The notes under the pieces: generated by a model
The model's input: only the letters and a program-made list of their open reading frames with translations
The model's database searches: none
What the model was told of the DNA's origin: nothing
Translations under genes and position numbers: made by a program
From: Paramecium sonneborni
Taxonomy: Eukaryota > Ciliophora > Oligohymenophorea > Peniculida > Parameciidae
DNA: 36,119 nucleotides
Assembly: GCA_905182985.1 (NCBI GenBank)
Contig: CAJJDN010000090.1
Coordinates: forward strand, 113,613-149,731
Direction of reading: 5' to 3'
Shown here: positions 1 to 11,497 of the stretch, piece by piece
Numbering within the stretch: the first letter of the stretch is position 1
Layout: the number at the start of each line of letters is the position of its first letter

Positions 1-845
1 TATAACTGTTAAAGGACTATAAGTAAATATAATAATAATATATATAAGGCTGTAAAAACATGTAAATCAATTTATTTAGAATTTTATACTTCAATACTTG
101 GAATTAATAGATTAAAACTTTAAGAATTTTATGGAAAAGAAGTAATTGAAGCAGATAGAGAATTTTGCGAAACTGGAATTGATGAAATACTTTTAAATGT
201 ATCAAAGGATCCATTAAATAATTATGCTTTCTTAGTTGTTGATGATCTATTTTGTGCTACTACACATACAGATCTCTTTTTACGAGCAATTAAATTGGGA
301 ATTAAAGTAGAAGTTATTCATAATGCATCAATTATTAATGCTATTGGTTGCACAGGGTATAAGTTTATAGATTTGTTGAAATAGTTTCTGTACCATTTTT
401 TACTGAAAAATGGAAACATTTTAGTTTTTATCCAAAAATCAAGGCTAATTTAGATCATAATTTACATACTTTAGTTTTATTAGATATTAAAGTAAAGGAA
501 CTTTCAAAAGAGAATTTAGCTAGAGAAAAAAAATTTATGAAGTTCCAAAATTCATGAGTATCTGAATTGCTGTTCACTAAATTATTGAATCTGATAAATA
601 ATTAGATTTAAATTCTATAGATTAAAATACTAAATGTTTTGAGGTTGCTAGAGTAGGTTTTGAAACTTAAAAAGTATAATTTTATATAATATTCAAGATT
701 GTTTGTTTCTGGTTTCTTACATGAATTTTTAGATATAGATATGAGACCACCATTGCATTCATTTGTTAGTTGAGCAAAAGAATTACATCCCATTGAAGAA
801 GAAATGTTTTAGTTTTATAGAAACAATTAACAAAAAATAGATTGA
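1..845 (+). pseudogene. DPH5: Diphthine (methyl ester) synthase, decayed copy, 5' end outside window
   Basis: In eukaryotes DPH5 is the SAM-dependent methylase that builds the diphthamide precursor on elongation factor 2 in the cytosol. The reading opens with ITVKGL and runs through [45 protein letters not shown] and HPIEEEMF, all family landmarks in the right order. Two short introns remain (23-48, 26 nt; 674-697, 24 nt). The copy is broken. A base is missing near 356-362 and another in the A-run at 526-533. TGA codons sit in frame at 562-564 and 771-773. A 4-base TTTG duplication lies near 698-709. The SAM-binding loop, normally VVGDPF(G/A)ATTH, reads [11 protein letters not shown], so the active site has also drifted. 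Sequencing error could explain the indels but not the TGAs plus the loop changes. A working second copy elsewhere is expected. Confidence 0.85.
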
Positions 846-856
846 TTTATTTATTT

Positions 857-1501
857 TCATTCTTTTTGTAATTGCTCAATTAAGAATTGAGGATTAATTT
901 TCTTTAATTAACTTTTTGGAACTTAAACAATAATTGGTTTATTCTTTGTATCTTCAATTGGAGGAAGTTTACTTGAAACTGATTGATCTTTTTGAGATTA
1001 TCTTTTAAATTGAGCAATAATTTATTCATTGAGATCCAATTTTTATTATTCTTCAATATACCTAAAGAATAATGATATAATAGATTACTATTAATCTTTT
1101 TTCTTTTTATCTAAATTTTCATATTTATTTGATTTAGCATCAGTTTTAGGTGCACTTAATGAATGATCATGTTATATATTATCATCATCTCTTTAAAGCA
1201 ACTTTTTTCTTCATTATATAAATTAGTTACATCAATCCATTTAATTTAATAGTGACAGATTCTTATTTAGCAATATGTTCTTTAAGTTATTTAATTTAAA
1301 GTGCTTAATCTTCTTTTTCATTCTTATATGATTCCATTTATTAATTCAAGATTCTAATGAAGAGGATAAATACTTATTTTATTTTTCTAAAGCTTAAATT
1401 TTTTTTTGTAAAACAATTTTTTCTCTTTTCTGTTATAAAACTAATTAAGAGAGTTATAGATTTCTATCATCAATATTAGAATTCTAATCAGAGTTTTCCA
1501 T
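857..1501 (-). CDS. Small coiled-coil protein
   Basis: Encodes 200 residues after removing two introns, 1354-1373 (20 nt) and 1209-1230 (22 nt); the exon sum is exactly 603 bases. The first two thirds is a Lys/Gln/Glu-rich heptad-like helix (for example LQKKIQALEKQNKILNQQ). A short Ser/Lys linker follows, then a C-terminal tail ending in FLIEQLQKE. There is no signal peptide or membrane segment. I do not recognise a family; coiled-coil proteins of this kind are common in the ciliate cortex and basal bodies, but that is only context. The start is the first ATG after the 105-base divergent gap to the phosphatase gene. Confidence 0.75.
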
Positions 1502-1606
1502 AAATAATTAAATTTATATATATATATTTATATAATGTAATAAGGAGAGGAAACATAAGAGAAAAAAGAGAATGAGAGTACTCATAATATTTCAGTGTAA
1601 AATTTG

Positions 1607-2160
1607 ATGGATAAGATAAAAATTATCTTAATAATGAGATAATTAAAAGAGGATAGTATTCCTATAGAGATAATACCTAATCTTTATTTGGGATGTTTAG
1701 GATGTGCATTAAATAAAAAAAAACTATTAGAAAGTAAATGTGTAAGATATATAGATAGCAAATATGAAATATATATTATCTGCTTGTGAAATGCCAAAAG
1801 CACCATTTTCTTAAGATTTTACATCTCTTATAATTAACATCAATGATAGTGTGGAATAAGATATAATATCAAAATTCAATGAATCAAATGCTTTTATAGA
1901 GAATGCAGTAAATTCATAATAGAACATTCTTGTTCATTGGTATAATATAATAATAAATATTCAGTTTTGCTGGAAAATCAAGATCAACGACTTTCATTAT
2001 TGCATATCTAATTAAGAATCATAAAATGAAAGTAATTGAAGCTTTAGATTTAGTGAAATCTAAACGACCAATTGCATAACCTAACTCAGGATTTATGAAT
2101 TAGCTTTAGTAATATTATGATACATTATATAATAATATTGATGGAAAACAGTAAGAATGA
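1607..2160 (+). CDS. Dual-specificity protein phosphatase
   Basis: A 169-residue single-domain phosphatase of the DUSP/VHR-like class, which removes phosphate from Ser/Thr/Tyr through a cysteine-phosphate intermediate. The signature HCFAGKSRS (HCx5R, residues near 104-112) is rebuilt exactly when the 25-nt intron 1940-1964 is removed. Upstream are the typical IPNLYLGCLGCALN entry strand and ILSACEMP. Downstream are the IIAYLIK helix and KSKRPIAQPNSGFMNQL, which matches the usual R-P-x-x-x-P-N-x-G-F element. A second intron, 1740-1758 (19 nt), starts GTG rather than GTA but restores the frame (LLESKSNMKYILS). Its 3' end lies only 25 bases from the convergent membrane-protein gene. The substrate cannot be told from sequence. 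Confidence 0.9.
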
Positions 2161-2185
2161 TATATTTATTTTTATGATTTATCTA

Positions 2186-4125
2186 TCATACATATTTATT
2201 TTTTTAGAGTAATGCTTATTGTGCTAATTCTATTATATATATTAATTTAATACTTTATCTTTAAGCTTCAATATTATTTGGAACTCCTACTCTTTCATTT
2301 AATAATTTAGTTTTTTAATCTAGATTATCAAGTTACTCTTTAAATTTATCTGCTCTTTTTAGATTCTCATCAAATCTTACTTGTTTTTATCCATTTTATA
2401 CTTCTGTTCTTGTAGGAGATCTATTTTAAATGGTAGAAGTAGATCCAATACCTCCACTCTAAGGTTTTTTTGTTTAATTCAATATTTATTCTATTTCTTC
2501 ATCTTCGCCTCTTATTTTAGATTTTGATGATTATTTATCCTTTTTGTCTTTCTTCTTTCCTTTAAACCAGAATTAATAAAGTAGAACAATAACAATTGCA
2601 ATAATTATAATAGGAAATCTAAAATTTGCGAAGATATCAGTATCTTTCTTTTAAGGCATCGTAATCTCAAAATAACTGATCAATTGATGATTATTATATA
2701 TTTCTGTAATTAATAGATAATGAGAAGCAGCATTTCCTTTAATTGATTGTAATACAACTTAATTACTCTTAATTTATTTAAAGAATTCAAGATTAAAAGG
2801 TTATTCATATTCTAGTTCAGTTAAAATATCTGTTGTATTATATAATAAAGATTCTCTACTTTCCTAATTATATACAATCAAATAATGTCTTAAACTATAT
2901 AATTTAGCATTATTAAAGACAAATGAAGATTATTGATTACTCACTAGTTTTTATCTCATTTTGCATTACTCATTTTATTTAATTTCAAAAACATATACTT
3001 CTCCTAAATCAGATAAAGCATAAACAATATTTTATTATTGAATATCTAAGGTCAAATGAACTATTTAAAATGGTAACTAATAATAATAATCTACTATAAA
3101 ATATACATTTTCACAAATTGGCTATACTATTTCTAGATTTATAGGATTTATATAACCAAATCCACTTGATGTTAAATATAACATATTTGGATATGATTTA
3201 ACCACTTATAAGATTGGAGTATTGAAGTTCTTCTCACCTATTAATGTACCATTCCTAGTATATACGCTTTTATTATATCTTTATATAAATACTATACACT
3301 TCCACTACTTGAACCAAATAAAATATATTTGATGCCTTTTACCATTGCATAAATCATTGATGTAATCTATTAATTATTAACATTGATCTCAAATTCTTTA
3401 TTCAATTAAATCATTAATTTAGTTTTCTACTTTTATGAATCTTCCTATTCAATTACTACTCTTTTATTCTCTATCCTATACAATGCAAATTAACCATTTT
3501 TATCTAAATTATTGTAAATCAATCAATACTTGCCAAAGCTAAGATTGGATCATCTGCTCTATTACTAATTGATACATATTATGGTTAAAATTCTAACATT
3601 TTATCATTTTATACCTAATTATTCATTTATAATCATTGTATTTGATAAATCATATATCTCTATTTCCTTTGTATTTGTAATTACATATAACATTTAAGTA
3701 AACTAATTATCAGTTGTTGGAGATTTGTATTAAAAACTATCAATCATCATCTATAATCATTTACGTCTATATCAATGATGCATCCATTATTGAATTTGTG
3801 ATATTGAATTAATATTTCTTTAACATTCTATTTGTAAATGATCTCTCTTTATTTTAAATTTGTTTCCCAATACTCTAACCCTTCTAAGCTTTCTTTTATA
3901 CAACCTCTTAAAATTCTTGTTAATCAATTTACTATCCCTATTTTAATCATTCAATACAGGAATGTTTTATTAATTGCTTATCACTACATCTCTCAATTCT
4001 TTTAAGTAATTCAACTTCTCAGTCTGCAATTATATTAAATGCTCTAATTAAGCTATCTCTGTTTCAATCAAATCAGCATCTTTTGCTACTATAATACCTA
4101 ACACAATTAATATTATTAATAGCAT
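2186..4125 (-). CDS. Single-pass membrane protein with lumenal beta-rich (propeller-like) domain
   Basis: 605 residues after removal of five introns of 20, 28, 22, 26 and 26 nt; the exon sum divides by three. It starts with a signal peptide (MLLIILIVLGIIVAKDAD) and a short coiled coil. About 330 residues of repeated short beta strands follow, such as LYVITNTKEIEIYDL, ILFGSSSGSVYVYTRNG and IVYALSDLGEVYVFEIK, which look like WD/PQQ propeller blades. One transmembrane helix (near residues 461-478, FPIIIIAIVIVLL) leads to a basic KGKKKDKKDKQ stop-transfer and a cytosolic Q-rich tail with a coiled coil. The architecture recalls EMC1 or ER stress sensors, but no kinase, nuclease or EMC1 motif is present. 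I infer an ER or surface protein of unknown role. Its start lies 94 bases from the divergent Q/N-rich gene. Confidence 0.8.
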
Positions 4126-4219
4126 TCGAAATTTGTTTATTAATTAAATATTCACTTTTATTTTTATTCTTTCTATTTAACCATTTTTTTTAATTTAAAT
4201 TTATTTTATTTAATCAATA

Positions 4220-4819
4220 ATGAATGACAACAATTTCAATTCCTTCAAATAATACTAAACTTTTGCTACTTATCAATCTAGAACAATATTACCTTAAAAT
4301 AATCCATAATAAATGAAACTCTAAGAATATACTAGACCTGAAATTTAGAAAATAAACTTAAAACTAGATCAAATGCTTGACACTTTAAATTAATATACTC
4401 CATCCTTAATGAACCAATAAAAATAATAAGAGTTTAACTTAAATAACAGTTAATTAGAAACATAACTACCTCATTCTTAAAATAATTCATTTATTGGAAA
4501 TATTGGAAATAATGGAAAGAGTTACATTCCTCAATAATAATAAAAACAATAAGCAAACACCTAATCAAGATGCCAACAACCAATATAATACTCTATCACT
4601 CCTTAATAGAATTTATGTTAATACAATTAAAGTCTCAAATAAGAATTTGATGAGTATCTTTAATTTAAAGAGTTCATTAAAGCAAAATAACTTGTACTTA
4701 ATAATAATGCTCCTCTGTCTGATTTATATAAATATTATCTTGAAAATGATGTTCACTCAAAAACTAAATACTATAGATTTCAAGAAGATAAAGTTAATAA
4801 GATTATTTTATAAAAGTGA
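4220..4819 (+). CDS. Q/N-rich protein of unknown function
   Basis: An intronless 199-residue frame with TGA stop at 4817-4819. It is low-complexity, rich in Gln and Asn, with IGNIGNNGKSYIPQQQQKQQ in the middle. The C-terminal part is more ordered and charged (FKEFIKAKQLVLNN, then DVHSKTKYYRFQEDKVNKII). No known domain or targeting signal is visible. It converges on the large gene at 4878 with 58 bases between the stops. A conventional-code reading in another frame gives a hydrophobic peptide, but codon use and gene density favour this frame. Confidence 0.65.
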
Positions 4820-4867
4820 TAAATTGACATTTTGTTATTTATAATTTTTGAAAACTAATAATATTAT

Positions 4868-5995
4868 AATAACAAAATCAATTTAAAGAAGCAGCCAATA
4901 CTTCTTAACATGTTATTAGATTATCTATTCTTTCAATAAATGCCTTTCGATTATTTATTTCGTTACTATTGATTTAATTATTTTTAGTATCTGCCTTTAA
5001 TATTTTCTTAAATAGAATCTAGTATTATAAATAAGTATTACTTAGGTAGTAATAGGACATTTAATAATTTAGGTAAGGAAAAACTCTGCAAAAGGAACAT
5101 TTTCAACAGATGATTTAATTTTTTATTTATCTAAGGATCTCAAGTCCCATTCACCTTATGATGTTGGTAAATAAACTCCAATTTCTTATGTTGTATCAAC
5201 ATCAAAAACTGAAAATTTAACACCACACATTCTTCTATTTGCTCCTATAACTGAAATTGTAACAACTGAAATTTTAGAATTATCATATAAAATCATTCTA
5301 TCAATTTAATAAAATAACAAATACCTCTTATAAGAACCACAATCATAAGAGTTTTAAATAATAGGGTTTTTATCAAATTATTCTTAACTTTACTCACATG
5401 CTTTTTCAAATATATTAAGATTAAATGAATATAAAAGCTATTAAAATATTACAATCTTTTCTTCTGTTGTTAATCTATCATATTTAACAGAGAATTCTCT
5501 TTAAATTGATGAATAAAGAAGTGTTGTTTATCCTTTAGCTTTAATTTTAGTTTTGTTTGGCCCAAATGTTTCAAAACAATTATGTAAACATACTTAAACC
5601 ATTTATTGATCTTAATTATCAATTACTAATTATAATTAATTTTTGGTCCCTGTATTCCAACTCTTACATCTAAAATATTTTTATCCAAATTAAGTATTCG
5701 AGAATGATATTCCTAAAGATTTAATAAATTATTCAAAAGATATCACAATATTCTTTAAATATTTAAGAAATTCAATAGAATTTTTAAGTATTAAATTTTC
5801 TGTCATAAATGTTTAATTTATTGATAATGATTAATTTACCTATTTAATTTTATTTTTATCAAAATTTCTTTCCTATAATGCTTCAGCCACATCATCATCA
5901 CCAAATTTAGGAGTCTTTTCTGTCATCTTAAGTAATGTAGTTTTACTAAAAAATGAATATTAATCTTTAATTGTTTTAGCATCTTTAAAGAATGA
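4868..5995. repeat. Left copy of a 1128-bp exact direct repeat (assembly join)
   Basis: Bases 4868-5995 and 5997-7124 look identical by eye and are separated only by the single N at 5996. The left copy contains the 3' third of the large minus-strand gene (stop at 4878-4880) with no 5' part. The simplest reading is that two contig ends carrying the same 1.1 kb were joined without being merged, so the true locus has one copy. Confidence 0.9.
4878..5995 (-). pseudogene. Duplicate 3' fragment of the large unknown gene
   Basis: Carries the same codons as the last third of the gene at 6007-9625, including the 23-nt intron and the terminal residues VLAASLN before TGA. There is no start codon or upstream part on its own side of the N. 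It is listed separately so that it is not counted as a gene. It is almost certainly an assembly artefact rather than a biological partial duplication. Confidence 0.8.
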
Positions 5996-5996
5996 N
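5996..5996. other. Ambiguous base marking an assembly junction
   Basis: The only N in the window, sitting exactly between the two copies of the 1128-bp repeat. Confidence 0.95.
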
Positions 5997-7124
5997 AATA
6001 ACAAAATCAATTTAAAGAAGCAGCCAATACTTCTTAACATGTTATTAGATTATCTATTCTTTCAATAAATGCCTTTCGATTATTTATTTCGTTACTATTG
6101 ATTTAATTATTTTTAGTATCTGCCTTTAATATTTTCTTAAATAGAATCTAGTATTATAAATAAGTATTACTTAGGTAGTAATAGGACATTTAATAATTTA
6201 GGTAAGGAAAAACTCTGCAAAAGGAACATTTTCAACAGATGATTTAATTTTTTATTTATCTAAGGATCTCAAGTCCCATTCACCTTATGATGTTGGTAAA
6301 TAAACTCCAATTTCTTATGTTGTATCAACATCAAAAACTGAAAATTTAACACCACACATTCTTCTATTTGCTCCTATAACTGAAATTGTAACAACTGAAA
6401 TTTTAGAATTATCATATAAAATCATTCTATCAATTTAATAAAATAACAAATACCTCTTATAAGAACCACAATCATAAGAGTTTTAAATAATAGGGTTTTT
6501 ATCAAATTATTCTTAACTTTACTCACATGCTTTTTCAAATATATTAAGATTAAATGAATATAAAAGCTATTAAAATATTACAATCTTTTCTTCTGTTGTT
6601 AATCTATCATATTTAACAGAGAATTCTCTTTAAATTGATGAATAAAGAAGTGTTGTTTATCCTTTAGCTTTAATTTTAGTTTTGTTTGGCCCAAATGTTT
6701 CAAAACAATTATGTAAACATACTTAAACCATTTATTGATCTTAATTATCAATTACTAATTATAATTAATTTTTGGTCCCTGTATTCCAACTCTTACATCT
6801 AAAATATTTTTATCCAAATTAAGTATTCGAGAATGATATTCCTAAAGATTTAATAAATTATTCAAAAGATATCACAATATTCTTTAAATATTTAAGAAAT
6901 TCAATAGAATTTTTAAGTATTAAATTTTCTGTCATAAATGTTTAATTTATTGATAATGATTAATTTACCTATTTAATTTTATTTTTATCAAAATTTCTTT
7001 CCTATAATGCTTCAGCCACATCATCATCACCAAATTTAGGAGTCTTTTCTGTCATCTTAAGTAATGTAGTTTTACTAAAAAATGAATATTAATCTTTAAT
7101 TGTTTTAGCATCTTTAAAGAATGA
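5997..7124. repeat. Right copy of the 1128-bp exact direct repeat
   Basis: Offset from the left copy by 1129 bases throughout. It reads continuously into unique sequence at 7125, so it is the copy that belongs to the intact gene. Confidence 0.9.
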
Positions 7125-9625
7125 ATCCATTGTAGAATAATCCATTTCTAAATCCAATCGTAAAGTATCCTTACTTATTGGATCACAAATAGATATTCTA
7201 AATTAATCTGTTTCAATATGATGAATATATATTAAACAATTAGCATCCATAAAATCTATTCTTAGAGTCAATCCATTCAATAATCCATAAGGTTTAGGCC
7301 AGAATTATAATTTCATGTCTTGTGTTATTTCATCTGGAACCACTGCAGTGTATGGTAAAACCAAAAATTTAAAGAATTAATGAGTTGTACTTATATTAGG
7401 TTGATTAGTTGGTAACATCTCGTAAAAATCTACATAATTTATTAAACCTTTTAGTAATTCTAAATTTATATTTTCTTAACACATTAATGAATTTTTATCA
7501 TCAAATGCTCTTAAAAGAATGGATTTACCTTCATCCTTATTTTCAACGACTGAAGCTTCTACTTTATAATTTGCAATATTTTAAATATCACTATTCCATT
7601 AATTCTTTTCATCCTGAGATTTTGATTAATATTTAGTATACATTTTAGAAAAGGTCAAATTTATATCAAGCATTTCAAATAACTGTATAATATAATTTTA
7701 GTTCTATTTATAAGCTTAAGGAGTTGTTTCATCCATTTAGATAAAATCTTCATCCCTAGAATGATTTAGAATTTATTATTTTTAAACTTCTTTAGCTGGT
7801 ATTTGAATATTAATTGGTGCTGTTTAGGCTATTGGCTTTGATTAATATTAATTCAAAGTCTATGTAGTTTAAGCAGCTTATTGTTATAAAAGGTTTTATT
7901 AATATATTATCATTTATTATTATTAAGATTAAGATTGCAATAATTTCTCTAATTATGATTATTTAGTAATTAAATCTTATAATTATACTTTTAATTCAAT
8001 AACTTCAGTTTATTTTTATTCTTTTTCTTTTTTATTGTTTGAATTTTCATTTTTAATTTAACATAAGTTATTCTCTAATAAATCTATTTTTTTCTTTAAT
8101 TATTCTGCTAGTTAATTGTTTTCAGGTTCTTACTTTTTTGTTGATTATGATTAAGCATATAATTATTTTAATTCATCTAATTCTCTTTATTAAATTACTA
8201 ATTTATTTTAAATAATTTCAAATTCTTAAGAATCAAATTAATTAAGTTTACCAGATGAATGCAATGATCCAGATGATAATTATTAATTTAAAGGTGGTCT
8301 ATTTGTAACAGGTTTAATAACTGTACTTGTAGTAGGTATTTAGGTTTAAGAATTATTATTGGAAAGAACATTAAAATTTTATTATTTAAACTTACTTTAA
8401 TTTGGACTATTAAGTTCATTTTTAATTTATTTAATTTAAAATTGTTTTCCTGAACTTGGTCTTATGGGATCATCACTAAATATTGATAAAACTTTATCTT
8501 TTTTTTTATTCTCAGGTAAAATTCTAATATAAAAGAACTTTTTACTTTTCCATAAGTGTGTAAATGTAAGGCTATGTTATTATATTAGTAGATAAGCGAT
8601 CAATATCAAACATATCTTTATTATTTTTGAGGTATTGCATATCAAGAGAATCTAATAAAAATTAATGTATAAGTGTTTCCTATGAAACCATTTAAGATCT
8701 ATTTAAATCAGGACTCATTTTTCTATGCAAACCATTTATTTATTCAAAAATAATTTGACCTAAATACTTTTGTGATAATTTAGATGCATTATAGATAAAC
8801 TTTCTTTTTAGATCAGTAATTGATGAATCATTAGATTTTCCAATGATTTCTAGAGCCTACTTACTTAAACCAAGACGATTAGATAATTCTAATTATTCAC
8901 TCAATAATATGTATGCAATAACTAATGTACTGATATCACTTTAAGTTGGTATTAAATTAGATTTAAATTACTAAAACACAAAGCCTTCCAATTGTTCAAA
9001 CAATACGACAGCTCCTTTTAAAGAACGCAAAATATCATATTGATTAAGTAGAAACATACAACGTAGTTGAATACGATTAAATGAAACTGGAATAGATTCT
9101 AATTGATATTCTAATTGAAATGAAGTAAAATCAGGAGTTAGAGTGAGCATTTCTTAAAATATTTCTAATAATCGTGTTGCATTACCAGATTTACCAATTA
9201 GTTATTCATGACAATGCAATATGATATATTTTAGAATTTCTTTGTGTTGTTTTTCAATATATGCTTCATAAAGTATATTAATGAAATTGATTTCTTCATA
9301 GAGGTTGAGCTAATATACTTTAAGAATGAGATTAAGTAGTTCTTATTGGGATAGATTATCAGTAGTAAGATCATTTTGAATAAATGTAGAGATTAATTTC
9401 TAGATTTTTGTTGTGTTATTTGTGTTGAGAATTTCTTATAAGAGATGCTCATAAATTTAATTGAATAAGTACTTATTAATTCTTGTCTCTTTTTGAAAAT
9501 GTCTCATTGTCAGTTTCAATTAATTTTTAGAGTGGTCCAGTCACTGGAGAGGTTTTGGCACTTGAAACATATCGTCTAGTATTCGTATTGTAATTGGTAG
9601 AATAGGTGTTACAAAATTTAGACAT
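6007..9625 (-). CDS. Large ciliate protein of unknown function with helical N-terminus and Q-rich coiled coil
   Basis: 1182 residues, uninterrupted once three introns (25, 22 and 23 nt) are removed; the exon sum is exactly 3549 bases. Residues 1-60 are Ser/Thr/Asn-rich (MSKFCNTYSTNYNTNTRR). About 300 residues of amphipathic helices follow, resembling an armadillo/VHS-like helical repeat but with no diagnostic motif. Next comes a Pro/Ser linker and a roughly 150-residue Gln-rich coiled coil with poly-Q tracts. The C-terminal half is globular and mixed alpha/beta (LPYTAVVPDEIT, MDANCLIYIHHIET, VIGANRRMCGVKFSVFDVD, VYLPTSQGEWDLRS). I do not recognise a family. The stop at 6007-6009 lies inside the duplicated block, so the gene is complete on the right side of the N. 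It starts 93 bases from the divergent gene at 9719. Confidence 0.8.
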
Positions 9626-9718
9626 CTATTGTGTTGAGTACATAAATTATTATTGAAAGGGGGATTTCATATATATTAATAAAAATGGAGAAGAGATTTT
9701 ACAAGACATGTTCAAAGC

Positions 9719-10145
9719 ATGCTTACTATTAATACATCAATAGATTCGATCCAAAATTGTTAGCAACATATTAGACTGGATATTATCATGGCATTGGTAG
9801 ACAGTAAGATATTTAATAACTTAAATTAAAGAGGATTATTCAAGACATTGGTGTTAAGATAGGCAGGAGATAGCATAGGAATGGAAGAGGATCACAGTTA
9901 TACTTACAAGATGCATGTGATTGCCATGAATTTGATGTACAGAAGTGGTTGGGTTTTGTTTGCTTACATTATAATTTGGAATACATTCTTATTAGGAGAT
10001 CCTTGCTAAGTAATTAATTTGAATAATAAATGAATAGGTGTTTAATACTTCATATTGGGATTTAGCATGTAAACCTTCAGGTGATATGGATTACAACACC
10101 AGATATGAGATGTTGTATGTTTAGGACAGAGTATTAAGATTCTGA
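9719..10145 (+). CDS. Small protein with one predicted membrane segment
   Basis: 132 residues with one 28-nt intron at 10010-10037. It opens MLTINTSIDSIQNC. A charged stretch (AGDSIGMEEDHSYTYKMHV) leads to a hydrophobic helix, WVLFAYIIIWNTFLL. The C-terminus is polar with two Cys residues (GDPCQVF, LACKPSGDMDY). A competing frame from 9685 to 10221 is also open but gives an odd Cys/His/Arg composition and needs no intron; I prefer the spliced frame. No family recognised. The stop is only 16 bases from the convergent gene at 10162. Confidence 0.6.
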
Positions 10146-10161
10146 TCTAATTATATATTAA

Positions 10162-10785
10162 TCATAAACACAATATCAATATTATAATAAATAATATCAA
10201 AAGTAATAGTAAGTAGATTGAATGATATTTGTTTTTCTTTTTGCTAACGAATTTTTTTAGAGTTTATTTCTATTTTAAGCTAAGAAGTGTTTCTTAATAA
10301 ATGGCATGATTAATATATTTTTGATTTGATTTATAAAGTTATTGCTAGTTAACAAGAAATAATTTATTAGTTTAAACAGAAACATTTCGTTTTTGAATTT
10401 GGTTAAAATGAGATTTAACATTTCCAGGTGATTAGTTATGATTAGATTCAATACAATTATTAATGTGAATAGTATCAGATTGTCTTTCTTAATGATTCTA
10501 TTGATTTTCTTGATTATCATTTTCATTTACTCCAAAACTTGAACCCATATTACAAAATTCTTTATCATCTTAATTTTGAGAAATAGGTTGCTACTTTAAT
10601 TCAAGTTTGAATCTTAATTAAAAAGAATAAGGTTGAATATCATCATTGCATTCACAAATTGTTGAATTAGCATCGAAATAATCTGTGGATTCTTTTTTAG
10701 CGAAGATGGCTGGAGGTTCCCTTTTTAATTAAGGAGTGTCATCAGTGATCAATTTTAATTTAGAGAAATCAATTTAGTATGCCAT
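10162..10785 (-). CDS. Probable tail-anchored membrane protein
   Basis: An intronless 207-residue frame. The body is soluble and rich in Asn/Gln/Ser (MAYQIDFSKLKLITDDTPQ at the start). Near the C-terminus is a Lys-rich stretch (FVSKKKNKYHS), followed by a single hydrophobic helix of about 19 residues (YLLLLLILFIIILILCL) that reaches the stop codon. That layout is the hallmark of tail-anchored proteins inserted after translation, such as SNAREs and some outer-membrane adaptors. No clear SNARE heptad register with a central Gln/Arg is visible, so the class is left open. It lies head-to-tail behind the broken gene at 10823. Confidence 0.6.
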
Positions 10786-10822
10786 TAAAAATAAAAAATA
10801 ATCACTTTAAATTCCTTATTTA

Positions 10823-11497
10823 TCATAAGACTTTATTTATCCATTCTTTATTATAGGTTTCAATTCTAAAATAATAACCTTTATCTTTAAAATTTACAAC
10901 CCAGATCTATATCTAAAAGCTTAAGATAAATGATTAAATTCATCATCAGTAGTATCAATAGTTAATCAATTTTCGATGTCATACTAATTTATAGCATTCT
11001 AAATATTTATATCAGAGATGAATAAATGTAAAAAAGTACCTAATTCAGCAGAACTAGATAGTCATAAATATGTCTATCTAATTAAATTTATTTTTCAATA
11101 ATTTCAATAGATTGCATTTCTAAAAGATATTTTTTAACAATTCCTGTTCTTTATATATAATTTTTCAATTTTAACTTATCATTCAATATCTATAATTCAT
11201 CTAATATTCAATAATTTCCCAATCTTTTCATTCCAATCCTATTTCCTCTCACCTTATTCTAACATCTCTTCAGTCTTCCTTTACTCAATTAACAAAGTAT
11301 CATCAATGTTCACTAAACTCATTCACAATAATAATTTCATGTTACTCATTTACATTACTAATAACATCCAAATCTATATATTATTAACTACTCTTCCCAT
11401 CTATTTTGTAAAATATCCATACTTCATTCCCAATTTATAATATCTTTTATATCATATTACTTATTATATTATATAAATCTTTAGGATTGTTCTGCAT
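10823..11497 (-). pseudogene. Broken gene, helical protein of unknown family
   Basis: Good coding sequence remains, from MQNNPKDLYNIISNMIQKI through NEVWIFYKIDGKSSQQYIDL, KTEEMLEQGERKQDWNEKIG, YLLEMQSIEIIEKQIQ, AELGTFLHLFISDINIQNA and TTDDEFNHLSQAFRY to GYYFRIETYNKEWINKVL and TGA. One normal intron (11318-11345, 28 nt) still restores frame. The rest needs lesions: frame breaks near 11200-11212, 11055-11063 and 10897-10903, plus an in-frame TGA at 10966-10968, where neither of the other two frames gives sensible protein. No intron with GT..AG ends can repair these. The family was not recognised. Upstream sequence to about 11700 may be further decayed 5' coding sequence. Confidence 0.65.

Noticed and set aside
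562..773. TGA read as an amino acid in this genome
   Set aside because: Both TGAs in the DPH5 copy keep the alignment length, which hinted at recoding. All intact genes here stop at TGA and contain none internally, and the same copy has indels and a drifted active site.
1740..1782. Retained internal eliminated sequence in the phosphatase gene (TA-bounded 22-25 nt)
   Set aside because: A 19-nt intron ending TAG explains the frame and restores the expected LLES..MKYILS; the TA-bounded segment would be shorter than known elements.
7409..7636. Short standard-code ORFs inside the large minus-strand gene and elsewhere
   Set aside because: They lie antisense or out of frame to long code-6 genes and vanish once TAA/TAG are read as Gln.
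9685..10221. Unspliced 178-codon frame overlapping the gene at 9719
   Set aside because: Open, but with odd Cys/His/Arg composition; the other frame with a normal 28-nt intron gives a better protein.
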